DNA of 64,000 nt. It comes from UKL13-2 sp044229235. GTDB taxonomy: Bacteria > Pseudomonadota > Gammaproteobacteria > Burkholderiales > Usitatibacteraceae. The DNA is taken from NCBI GenBank assembly GCA_044229235.1, contig JBGATH010000012.1, positions 1 to 64,000 of the forward strand. Direction: 5' to 3'. The notes beneath the pieces are model-generated. The model did no database searches. It had not been told where the DNA came from and saw nothing but the letters and a program-made list of their open reading frames with translations. A program made the position numbers and the translations under genes. Positions 51,640-59,037 of the stretch are shown piece after piece (the first letter of the stretch is position 1; the number at the start of each line of letters is the position of its first letter).

Positions 51640-52155
51640 ATGAAGACCCCATTGCTTCGCGTCATCGGATTGCTACTCGGCCTGTGGACGGCCGTAACCG
51701 TCAGCGCCCAGCCGGAAGCCAAAGCCGCCACCTTTCGCGGCGCGTACTTCGAAGTGCAATACCCGGTTGACTTCAAGGCTGCACCGTTGGAGGGTGCCAA
51801 ACTGCGCGAGTCGAAAGGAGCAACGTTCACCTCTCCAGACGGCGCGATGTCTTTCTACCTGTTCTCACCGCAATGGGCCGGCGAGGCGCTCGGCATCGCT
51901 CTGGACCCGGCACGTGAAACTGAGGTCAGCCGCAAATCTGAATTGGGCAAGAGCAGCGGCGTGGCCGGCACCTACACCTGGACCACCATCGCCGCCAAAG
52001 ACAAAACCTACACCCGCACCTACCAGGACTTCCTCGCCAGCGACGGTAGCATCCACTGGGTGGTCGGCATGAAGTATCGCGATGATGCGGCGCTGCAGAA
52101 GTACAAGGCGGCTTATGGGAAGTTCAAGGGGTCGTTGAGGCAGTTTGGGGATTGA
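51640..52155 (+). CDS. Hypothetical exported protein
   Basis: Exported protein of 171 aa. Signal peptide MKTPLLRVIGLLLGLWTAVTVSA, then a beta-rich domain (FRGAYFEVQYPVDFKAAP, FTSPDGAMSFYLFSPQWAGE, TYTWTTIAAKDKTYTRTYQDFLASDGSIHWVVGMKYRDD). I recognise no family name. The ATG at 51640 starts the signal peptide. Confidence 0.78.
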   Translation: MKTPLLRVIGLLLGLWTAVTVSAQPEAKAATFRGAYFEVQYPVDFKAAPLEGAKLRESKGATFTSPDGAMSFYLFSPQWAGEALGIALDPARETEVSRKSELGKSSGVAGTYTWTTIAAKDKTYTRTYQDFLASDGSIHWVVGMKYRDDAALQKYKAAYGKFKGSLRQFGD

Positions 52156-52233
52156 CTGGGAAGCGAAATAGGGATTGGTGTCCCACTCCAACTATCCAAT
52201 GAAGAGAACACAGCCAGGGTATAGGCAAGAAAA

Positions 52234-52917
52234 ATGATCTCTAGAGTGGCTCTGTTGGTTACCGCGTCGTTGATTGCAACTTGCGCCAATTCTGAAGACG
52301 GCAACGATAGTAATCGCCGATGGAGCTTGCAAATCAAATTGTTGCATTTCGATTCCGTTGAAACAATCGACGTAGATGTCCCGCTGTGCGTCCGCCCAAC
52401 CGCAATCGGCAACCTCGTTACGTCAAGAACTCGCCACCCGGAAGCTTCAAACGACGAATTGGCGAACGGGGTTCGCATACGGACTGCTCGCGCGCAGGAG
52501 CAGGAGGCTGCTTATCAGAGCTTGTTCATGGCAAAAAGTGGGACCTATTCTCGGGCGGAGAGCACTGCGAGCAAGCGGGTGGCTTTGCTGCTGGGCAAAG
52601 GTCACACCGGCTTGAAATGGACAAAGTACAACTTACGCATCATGGATACAGACGTCCCTTCAACTGACGTCGAACTCGCCAGCGCAATAGAGGACGTTGT
52701 GTCCTTTCGGGGTGGGGACGCATTCGCATTGCTGGAGAGCGAATTCATAGGCCATGAAAGAAGTTTTCGTGGGTTCATTAGCGGCCTATCCGGCCACCCC
52801 ATAGCAATGCACCGGTACTTTTTACGCACGATGGACTTTTGTGCAGGTACAACGCCGAAAGAAAGCCGGATTGAAATCGGGTCAGGCAGTGTGCGGTTGG
52901 CTTGGATTGGACAATAG
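52234..52917 (+). CDS. Hypothetical protein, AT-richer orphan
   Basis: Protein of 227 aa with a probable signal or lipoprotein peptide (MISRVALLVTASLIATCANSEDG). The rest is soluble and has no motif that I know; an RTMDFCAGTTPKESRIEIGSGSVRLAWIG block ends it. The composition is AT-richer than the flanking genes and the codon use is less biased, which suggests acquisition. It lies just upstream of the mazEF promoter. Confidence 0.6.
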   Translation: MISRVALLVTASLIATCANSEDGNDSNRRWSLQIKLLHFDSVETIDVDVPLCVRPTAIGNLVTSRTRHPEASNDELANGVRIRTARAQEQEAAYQSLFMAKSGTYSRAESTASKRVALLLGKGHTGLKWTKYNLRIMDTDVPSTDVELASAIEDVVSFRGGDAFALLESEFIGHERSFRGFISGLSGHPIAMHRYFLRTMDFCAGTTPKESRIEIGSGSVRLAWIGQ

Positions 52918-52961
52918 CGAATCAAGAATATAGGGGGTCAGACACCATATAAACATCCGTA

Positions 52962-52991
52962 TTGACATGGCCGCCTGACGACGCATAGACT
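52962..52991 (+). promoter_or_regulatory. Probable promoter of mazEF
   Basis: TTGACA at 52962-52967 and TAGACT at 52986-52991 are separated by 18 bp; the ATG of mazE follows 28 bp later. The -35 box is perfect and the -10 box is weaker. A TA module would normally repress such a promoter through MazE. Confidence 0.5.
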
Positions 52992-53019
52992 CAAGCTCTA
53001 TTGATCTACGGTGTAAATC

Positions 53020-53268
53020 ATGGAACCTTCCGTCAAAGTCAAAGCATGGGGTAATGGCCTTGGTGTGCGCCTCACGTCGCATGTCGCGCGCGCGGCGGGC
53101 TTGCGCGCGGATTCGCTGGTGACGGTCAAGGTCGATGGGTCCCGCGTGATCATCGAGCCGGCGGCGCCCGCAAAATTGACGCTGGCTGAAAAGCTTGCCG
53201 CTTTTGACCCGAAAAAACATGGTGGCGAATTTGCTGTCACGGGCCGGGTCGGTGCCGAGGAATGGTGA
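53020..53268 (+). CDS. mazE: MazE-type antitoxin
   Basis: Antitoxin of 82 aa with the AbrB/MazE/SpoVT fold at the N-terminus: VKVKAWGNGLGVRLTSHVARAAGL, then VTVKVDGSRVIIEP. The C-terminal part (LTLAEKLAAFDPKKHGGEF) is the segment that in this family wraps round the toxin. It overlaps the toxin gene by 7 bp and is preceded by a promoter-like sequence. Confidence 0.92.
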   Translation: MEPSVKVKAWGNGLGVRLTSHVARAAGLRADSLVTVKVDGSRVIIEPAAPAKLTLAEKLAAFDPKKHGGEFAVTGRVGAEEW

Positions 53269-53648
53269 CACCTTCCCGGAAGTCGCCGCCCCGATCGTGG
53301 GTGCCCGACCGCGGCGATATCATCTGGATCGATTGCAATCCGCAAGCGGGGCGTGAAATGCGCGACATGCATCCGATGGCCGTACTGTCGCCGCGGGCTT
53401 TCAATGCGCGTACCAGCATTGTGATCGGCTTACCGATGACATCGAGCCTGAGCAACGAGGGGAATCCATTTGCGCTGGATGTCTCGCGCGGGGCAGACGC
53501 TCGCAGCTTCGTCCTGTGCCATCAGCCGAAGTCATTCGACTGGCGTCATCGCCGGGCGTCGCCGCATCCATGGAAGGCGCTGACGACCGCCCAGCTTGCG
53601 GGTGTGTGTGAAGGGCTAAACGACATCATCTCGCTGCAGGCGATTTGA
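53262..53648 (+). CDS. mazF: MazF/PemK-type toxin (mRNA endoribonuclease)
   Basis: Toxin of 128 aa of the MazF/PemK family: PDRGDIIWIDCNPQAGREMRDMHPMAVLSPRAFN is the start of the fold, with the catalytic Arg and Thr region following (TSIVIGLPMTSS). Members cut single-stranded RNA at specific sequences and stop translation unless bound by MazE. The first 15 residues form an extension before the fold, and the start overlaps mazE by 7 bp. The whole domain looks intact. Confidence 0.92.
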   Translation: MVTPSRKSPPRSWVPDRGDIIWIDCNPQAGREMRDMHPMAVLSPRAFNARTSIVIGLPMTSSLSNEGNPFALDVSRGADARSFVLCHQPKSFDWRHRRASPHPWKALTTAQLAGVCEGLNDIISLQAI

Positions 53649-53655
53649 GACGCTT

Positions 53656-53823
53656 TTGACCAGGGCCCGTTTCCTACGTTTGGTCAATCCCGGCCAGCCG
53701 CAGCACATCATCCAGCGCAGCTACAGTCGCTAGCTCATCCTCGCCGTCGATACCAACTACCGGCTGTTCTGCAGTGCGCTGGTCGAACCCAGCGGCAGCT
53801 TCGGCCTCGCCATTCGTGCTTTT
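53656..53823 (+). pseudogene. Decayed REP-associated tyrosine transposase (RAYT) N-terminus
   Basis: Translated from 53656 the frame reads L-T-R-A-R-F-L-R-L-V-N-P-G-Q-P-Q-H-I-I-Q-R, matching the start of RAYT/TnpA-REP proteins (PGQPHHVIQRGNNRQ). It runs into a stop codon (TAG, 53731-53733) where the family has Asn or Gln. It then continues as LILAVDTNYRLFCSAL and GSFGLAIRAF, as in the family, up to about 53823, where the similarity ends before the HUH-type catalytic region. The gene is therefore truncated and interrupted. It sits 8 bp after mazF. Confidence 0.75.
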
Positions 53824-53909
53824 TCGTGCTTACAAATTTCGCTCGGCAATTCCGTCGGCGGTCATCCAGGTTGAGTGCCGCCAATCGAACGAACTTGCCT
53901 TGCGCTAGG

Positions 53910-55220
53910 CTAAAACTTTAACCGCACCACCCGCGGACAATGATCACTCGTCTCAATCACCTGCCCCGGCGCGTTATCCACCATCACTTTGCGTGATTGA
54001 ATTGTTCCCGGGTTGATGGCCTTCAGCGCATCGCTGATGACGACATGATCCAGGCCTTGAAAGCCGCTGCAGCCACCTTCGGTTGTTGAGAGCGGCACCT
54101 GATGCAGCGTCGGCGCACCATCCGACAATTCCTGCCAGAGATATTTGGTGGTGACCTTGCCGTCAGCGGACACCTTGTTGGGGCCGGCCGGGTCGCTGCC
54201 GTCGGTACGCACTTCATTTTTGGCCATGTTGGCGGCGGCTTCTTCGTCGATGCGGCGGTTGAAGTCGCCCAACCATACCAGTCGCGGCGATTTGGCGGCG
54301 ATGCCGTCGATCCAGTCTTCGAGAATCGGCACCTGGCGGTTGATGACTTCGCAGGCCTCGTTGGCGTCGGTCAACAGGCGTGCCGGATAGCGTTCGGTGG
54401 CGACGATGTTGGCGCAGCCGGATTTCAAATGCACGTTCAGGAACGTGACCGGTGCGTTGTTGATGGTGAGTTCCAGCGCCAGTCCGGGCCGCACGCGGCG
54501 GAAGGCGGCCGGGTCTTTGGGCGGGTCCTTGATGGCCAGTGCGCTGTGGGTGGTACATACGCCGGGCTTGGAGGTCACGCTCTTTTGCCATGCGAAGGCG
54601 ATGGTCTGGAAGGCGTTGTGCTGTGCCACACAGATCTCGAAGCGCGAGGCGAATTTACCGAGCACGGCTTCGATCACGGCCTTGGATTTCACTTCCTGGA
54701 ACGCCAGCACCGAAACGTGTTCCTGCTCGATCACGCGCTCGACGGTGGATTGCAGTCCCTTCAGCTTGGCCGCGTAGGCTTCGGGCTGGCGCGCCGGGGT
54801 CTGGTCCACGGGCGGCGCGCCGGGAACGAAGGGTGCGCTGACGCGGTACGCATTGCAGGGTGCTACCAGCATCGAGGCGTCCTGCCCGCCGGCGGCGGCA
54901 ACGATGGAAGCCTCGCATTGCTTGGCGCGCGCCGCTTCTTCCGGCGTCGGCCCGGCGGCGCCGCGGATGGTGCGGGCGCGGGTATCGCACCAGTTCACGG
55001 TGGGCGCGCCGCAGACTTCCAGGTAGCGCTTGAAATCGTCCTGCGTACCGGCCCAGGCCATGTTGAAGGCGGCGATGCCGATGGTCGGGGCGGCGGGTGC
55101 GGTCACGGACACCGGCGCGGCAGGCGTTTCGGGTTTCGCTTGGGCGCTTGCCCCCCCAGCGGCTAACAGGGAAATTCCCAGCGCGAGGGCGGAATGGGTG
55201 CAGCGTACGAGATTGGACAT
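53910..55220 (-). CDS. Endonuclease/exonuclease/phosphatase family protein, exported
   Basis: Exported protein of 436 aa with a signal peptide (LALGISLLAAGGASA). It carries the DNase I-like fold elements VLAFQEVKSK (catalytic Glu), VTFLNVHLKSGC, WLGDFNRRID (Asp-Asn) and the C-terminal SDHCPRVV (Asp-His). Metal-dependent phosphoesterases of this family act on nucleic acids, phosphoinositides or other phosphates. The start at 55220 is chosen at the signal peptide; ATGs at 55232 and 55247 are also in frame. From 53824 to 53909 nothing is visible. Confidence 0.87.
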   Translation of the reverse strand: MSNLVRCTHSALALGISLLAAGGASAQAKPETPAAPVSVTAPAAPTIGIAAFNMAWAGTQDDFKRYLEVCGAPTVNWCDTRARTIRGAAGPTPEEAARAKQCEASIVAAAGGQDASMLVAPCNAYRVSAPFVPGAPPVDQTPARQPEAYAAKLKGLQSTVERVIEQEHVSVLAFQEVKSKAVIEAVLGKFASRFEICVAQHNAFQTIAFAWQKSVTSKPGVCTTHSALAIKDPPKDPAAFRRVRPGLALELTINNAPVTFLNVHLKSGCANIVATERYPARLLTDANEACEVINRQVPILEDWIDGIAAKSPRLVWLGDFNRRIDEEAAANMAKNEVRTDGSDPAGPNKVSADGKVTTKYLWQELSDGAPTLHQVPLSTTEGGCSGFQGLDHVVISDALKAINPGTIQSRKVMVDNAPGQVIETSDHCPRVVRLKF

Positions 55221-55313
55221 GGCGTGTTCCATTGGGTGATGCGCCATTATCGCTAATCGCGTCGGGCCATGGCCCTGCCGGCAATGCCAGTTTGTATCAG
55301 CGTCGCGCGATTG

Positions 55314-55922
55314 CTACTGCGCCAGCCACTCCACGATCGGCCGCCATTGCGCCACGTCCTGCGCGACGGTAGAGGGCGGCAGGTCAAAGATCGACTTGCC
55401 TTCAAAGGCGGCGGTGACGTAGTTCTGCGTGTCGCGCAGGTGGGTGAGTACCGGCAGGTCGATGGGCGCCAGGAACTCGTCCAGCTTGCCCGCGGCGCGG
55501 GTATGCGCATCGACGCGCATGCCGACGATGGCCACGAATGCCTTGCCTTTTCGCACCGCTTTTTCCTCGAGCAATTCATCGAGGAAGTGGCGCGTGGCCG
55601 CCAGATCAAAGCTGGAAGGCACGATGGGCACGATGACTTTCTCGACGCGCTTCACCAGGTCGTTGAGCTTGTCGCCATGCAGGCCGGCCGGGGAATCGAG
55701 CACCAGCACGCCTTCGCCCGATTTCTGCTTGCCGCTGTCGAGCCGCTGGATGGACGGCAGGTGAGCGGGGCGGTTGGACAGCCAGTAGAGCGACGACTTC
55801 TGCCGGTCGAGATCCCAGAGGAAAACATGGTCGCCCTGCCGCGCCAGATAGCCGGCCAGATTGGTGGACAGCGTGGTCTTGCCCGCGCCGCCCTTGGGGT
55901 TGGCCACGAGGATGGTCTTCAT
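55314..55922 (-). CDS. ParA family ATPase, orphan
   Basis: Deviant-Walker ATPase of 202 aa: N-terminal ANPKGGAGKTTLSTNLAGYLA, then LWDLDRQKSS (Walker A'), LVLDSPAG (Walker B) and VPSSFDLAATR. No parB-like gene is adjacent, so it is an orphan ParA-like protein of the kind that positions protein cargo as well as DNA. It is 93 bp upstream of the exonuclease-like gene on the same strand. Confidence 0.92.
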   Translation of the reverse strand: MKTILVANPKGGAGKTTLSTNLAGYLARQGDHVFLWDLDRQKSSLYWLSNRPAHLPSIQRLDSGKQKSGEGVLVLDSPAGLHGDKLNDLVKRVEKVIVPIVPSSFDLAATRHFLDELLEEKAVRKGKAFVAIVGMRVDAHTRAAGKLDEFLAPIDLPVLTHLRDTQNYVTAAFEGKSIFDLPPSTVAQDVAQWRPIVEWLAQ

Positions 55923-56168
55923 GGGGTGCTCACCAGTGTTCTTGTTGGTGTCACGCTATCAGATTGCCGCGGCGCCTGCATCCGACGCAGGAACGCTTCT
56001 GCCGCACTGCACCAAACTGCCTGCTCACCCCAGCGATAAGGCGATTGCCACAAATGCGGCTTGAACCGCGCGGCGGAAGGCAGATAATTGAAACCTGAAA
56101 CAGCGCTGCGCCATCGGTACCAAACCATTACCGGCGAGCCTGCCACCCGCAAAGGACAACGCACCATC

Positions 56169-56696
56169 ATGACTTCCCTCGTTATCACCATCATCGGTCC
56201 GGATCGTCCGGGTCTCGTCAGCGCCATTTCCGACAAGGCCGCCGAATTCGGCGCCAACTGGGCAGACAGCCTGATGGCCAATCTCGCCGGACAATTTGCC
56301 GGCATCGTGCATTTGCAGGTCCCGGCCAGGAATGCCGATTTCCTCATTGCCGCGTTGCGGGCACTGGAGTCACCCGGCATGCACCTGACCATCGCCAAAG
56401 GCGGGGAAGGGCCGGCCGCCAATGCGCGCCGCATCAAGCTCGATTTGGTCGGCCAGGATCAGCCCGGCATCATCCGCAACATCTCCAACCAGCTCGCCAA
56501 GATGGGCGTGAGCATCCAGAAACTGCAGACGCAGATCCGCAGCGGCGCCATGTCCGGCGAGCAGATGTTTCATATGCAGTCGCTGCTGATGGTGCCCGCG
56601 TCGGTGGACGACGAGGCCTTGCGTGACGGGCTGGAAAGCCTCGCCAACGAGCTCATGGTCGAAATCGAGCTGGACGACTCGAGCGCGAATATCTAG
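56169..56696 (+). CDS. ACT domain protein, GcvR-like
   Basis: Protein of 175 aa made of two ACT domains: LVITIIGPDRPGLVSAISDKAAEFGANWADSLMANLAGQFAGIVHLQVP and IKLDLVGQDQPGIIRNISNQLAKMGVSIQKLQTQIRSGAMSGEQMFHMQSLL. This is the arrangement of the glycine cleavage system regulatory protein GcvR, but GcvA is not adjacent. The ATG at 56169 is used; a longer frame upstream has no support. Confidence 0.9.
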   Translation: MTSLVITIIGPDRPGLVSAISDKAAEFGANWADSLMANLAGQFAGIVHLQVPARNADFLIAALRALESPGMHLTIAKGGEGPAANARRIKLDLVGQDQPGIIRNISNQLAKMGVSIQKLQTQIRSGAMSGEQMFHMQSLLMVPASVDDEALRDGLESLANELMVEIELDDSSANI

Positions 56697-56700
56697 GTTT

Positions 56701-56767
56701 CAAACCCAAGCATTGGCGCGCCTCGCAGGCCAAAAGTGGCCGGGAAGGCGCGCGGATGCTGGATTTG
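56701..56767 (+). repeat. REP-like palindromic element, copy 5
   Basis: CAAACCCAAGCATTGGCGCG at the left, centre GGCCAAAAGTGGCCGGGAAG, CGCGCGGATGCTGGATTTG at the right. It begins 5 bp after the ACT-protein stop codon and is followed after 17 bp by the A-B repeat cluster. Confidence 0.8.
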
Positions 56768-56784
56768 CGCGATGCGGAGTGGGG

Positions 56785-57649
56785 CCACCGCAAATCCCCC
56801 ATGCATGCCGATTGGTGCACCGCGATGGCATTGCCCCCTTTAGGAAAGGGGGCGGCGGGTTTGCAATATCGCCTTGAAGGTAGATTGGGGATTCCGTCGC
56901 CGCAAATCTCCCATGCCTGACTAGCAATACATCTCGAAAGCATTGCCCCCTTTTCTAAAAGGGGGCGGCGTGATCGCAGTGTTGGCGATGAGGTTGCCGG
57001 AGGTTTTCTTGTGACCTTCCCCGGCGAAGGCCGGGGGCCAAGTTCTTTTGCCTCGGGTTGTAACTTCAATTGGACCCCGGCCTTCGCCGGGGAAGGTCGA
57101 TGTTGGCGAGTTGCCTCAGGACCTGAGATTGATGTGCCGGCTTTCAACCACCGCAAATCCCCCATGCCTGCCGGCCGTCGCATCTCGATGGCATTGCCCC
57201 CTATAGGAAAGGGGGCGGCAGGTCTGCAATATCGCCTTGGAGGTTGCTTGGGGATTCGGCCACCGCAAATCCCCAATGCCTGCCGGTCGATGCATCGCGA
57301 CAGCATTGCCCCCATTTCTAAAGGGGGCGGCGACATCGCGGTCGTGAAACTGGAGGAGCCGGGGAATTTGCGCTATTTCAATCAAAGCGCCGCAAGAAAA
57401 GATTGATCCGCAATTGTGGGGTGATAGCCACCGCAAATCCCCCATGCCTGCCGGTCGATGCATCGCGATGGCATTGCCCCCTTTAGCAAAGGGGGCGGCA
57501 GGTTCGCAATATCGCCTTGAAGGTCGCTCGGGGATTCGGTCACCGCAAATCCCCCATGCCCGCCGCGCAATACATCTCGAACGCATCGCCCCCTTTTCTA
57601 AAGGGGGCGGCGACATCGCGGTCGTGAAATTGGAGGAGCCGGGGGATTT
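56785..57649. repeat. A-B composite repeat cluster, three copies
   Basis: Two related units of about 110 bp alternate. A units are at 56785-56897, 57148-57260 and 57428-57540; B units are at 56898-57003, 57261-57369 and 57541-57649. All begin like CACCGCAAATCCCCCATGC and contain a hairpin of the kind CCCCCTTT-AGNAAA-GGGGG. A units continue with CGGCAGG and a GCAATATCGCC block; B units with GGCGACATCGCGGTCGTGAAA (weaker in the first). The pairs are separated by spacers at 57004-57147 and 57370-57427. No tandem spacing of CRISPR type and no gene is present. Confidence 0.88.
57013..57098. repeat. 24-bp perfect inverted repeat within the first spacer
   Basis: The arms 57013-57036 and 57075-57098 are perfectly complementary (core CCTTCCCCGGCGAAGGCCGGGG) around 38 bp. 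The element resembles the short palindromic intergenic repeats with CCTTCGCCGGGG cores known from other proteobacterial genomes. It sits inside the A-B repeat cluster, between the first and second A-B pair. Confidence 0.85.
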
Positions 57650-57716
57650 TGCGCCGCTGAATGGGCCGCGAAAGTCACAGCTTCGCGCCGGCGGATCGTG
57701 CAACGCGCCGGGACGA

Positions 57717-58295
57717 TTACCCCAGCGGGCTCACCCCGATCAGCATCGCATGCAGGTAGAGCGCGAACACCACCCACGCCACCAATCCGACCACGACCGC
57801 AATGACGTCCTTGCTCCAGCCGGTTGCCGCGTAGGTGACGCCTTGCGCGCGATCGCGCTTGCGGGCGGCGATGAACACCAGCACTGCCCACGCCAGGAAA
57901 CCACCGAACAGCAGCACGTCGCCCAGCCGCCCGTTGGAGACCAGGTGCGCCAGTGCCCATAACTTGATGCTCAGCGTCATCGGGTGCTTCAGTGCGGCCT
58001 TGATGTGCGTGCCGGGCACATAGGCGGCAACGATCATGACGAACATCGGCAGCGTCAGCAGCGCGGTGAGATGCCGCGTCCACAGCGGCGGTATCCACAG
58101 GTCGACCGGTGCCTCGCGCGATGCGCCGTAGCCGTAGACGATCATGACAAAGCCGATCAGCGACAGCACCGAATAGGCGCCCTTCCAGCCGCCTGCGCCC
58201 CAGGCGCTGATGCGCCCCTTGCGCCAGCCCTCGGCGAACACGCGTGCCGAATGCAATCCAAGAAAAATCACCAGTCCTGCGATGAGTAACGTCAT
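57717..58295 (-). CDS. NnrU family protein
   Basis: Inner membrane protein of 192 aa with about five hydrophobic helices. It begins MTLLIAGLVIFLGLHSARVF and has the NnrU-typical HLTALLTLPMFVMIVAAYVPGTHIKAALKHPMTLSIKLWALAHLVSNGRLGDVLLFGGFLAWAVLVFIAARKRDRA. NnrU is needed in some bacteria for nitric oxide handling during denitrification, and relatives resemble the carotenoid isomerase-related 15-cis-zeta-carotene isomerase. No denitrification gene is adjacent. The ATG at 58295 is used. Confidence 0.93.
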   Translation of the reverse strand: MTLLIAGLVIFLGLHSARVFAEGWRKGRISAWGAGGWKGAYSVLSLIGFVMIVYGYGASREAPVDLWIPPLWTRHLTALLTLPMFVMIVAAYVPGTHIKAALKHPMTLSIKLWALAHLVSNGRLGDVLLFGGFLAWAVLVFIAARKRDRAQGVTYAATGWSKDVIAVVVGLVAWVVFALYLHAMLIGVSPLG

Positions 58296-58427
58296 GAAGC
58301 CACCTTGCGAAATGGAATGGCGCCATTCTGACATCGAGTGCCATGGCCGGGTGATTGACGCTGGCCGGAACGCCATGCATCATCGGCTGCAGTTTTTTGC
58401 CTGCACTGCCTTCACCGGCTGAATCCC

Positions 58428-59036
58428 ATGACACGTCAATCGATCCGCATCATGTTCGCCGCCCTCGCGCTGTTTGCCGCCGCCGGCGTGTTTGCGGCCG
58501 ACCTCGAATTCGAGGAGTACATCCAGCGTGCCGTCTCCGCGCGCAGCCGTGGCGACTGGCAATCCGCCGCCAATGGTTTCGCCCAGGCGATCAATCACGC
58601 CGACTTGCCGAAGGATGGCGCTACGCGCAGCGAAGTCAATATGGAGTACGGCCGCAGCATGGGCGTGCTGTGCCAGTACGGCGAGGCGGAGAAGTACCTG
58701 CTGCGCGCAAAGGAAATCGCCGAAAAATCGTCGGTCAGTCTGTTCCCGGTGCTGCAGGAACTGGTGGCCGTGAGCGTGGTGCAGAAGAAGTTCGATGCCG
58801 CCGCCGGCTATTTCGCGCAACTGCGGCCACTGATAGAACGCGAAGGGCGCGCCAGGACTTCGCCGCTGCTGGTGGCCAACGCCTGGGACAAGATGGCCGA
58901 CGCGCTGGCCGCGAGCGGCCATGCCGACGAAGCCGCGGAACGCCGCCAGGAGGCATCGCGCCTACGCGAGGCCGCGCCAAAGGCTGCGCCGCCCGGCACC
59001 ATCACGCCCTACGGCGCGAAGTGCCCGAAAGGCTGA
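58428..59036 (+). CDS. Hypothetical exported protein, TPR-like
   Basis: Exported protein of 202 aa with a signal peptide (IRIMFAALALFAAAGVFA). The mature part is mainly alpha-helical in a repeated pattern (GDWQSAANGFAQAINHADLPK, GEAEKYLLRAKEIAEKSSVSLFPVLQEL, FDAAAGYFAQLRPLIER), as in TPR proteins. I recognise no specific family. It ends 2 bp before the end of the convergent MtrB-like gene. Confidence 0.78.
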   Translation: MTRQSIRIMFAALALFAAAGVFAADLEFEEYIQRAVSARSRGDWQSAANGFAQAINHADLPKDGATRSEVNMEYGRSMGVLCQYGEAEKYLLRAKEIAEKSSVSLFPVLQELVAVSVVQKKFDAAAGYFAQLRPLIEREGRARTSPLLVANAWDKMADALAASGHADEAAERRQEASRLREAAPKAAPPGTITPYGAKCPKG

Positions 59037-59037
59037 C

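Noticed and set aside
54102..55166. Open frame of 354 codons on the plus strand over the exonuclease/phosphatase gene
   Set aside because: Antisense, Gly/Arg/His-rich, and without any family motif.
56785..57649. CRISPR array
   Set aside because: Units are about 110 bp long, of two kinds, with internal hairpins; there are no short repeats with uniform unique spacers and no cas genes.
56653..57703. Protein-coding frames with repeated MSPPPLEKGA-like and GICG-like peptides
   Set aside because: They arise on the minus strand from translating the A-B repeat units and have no start signals or domain.
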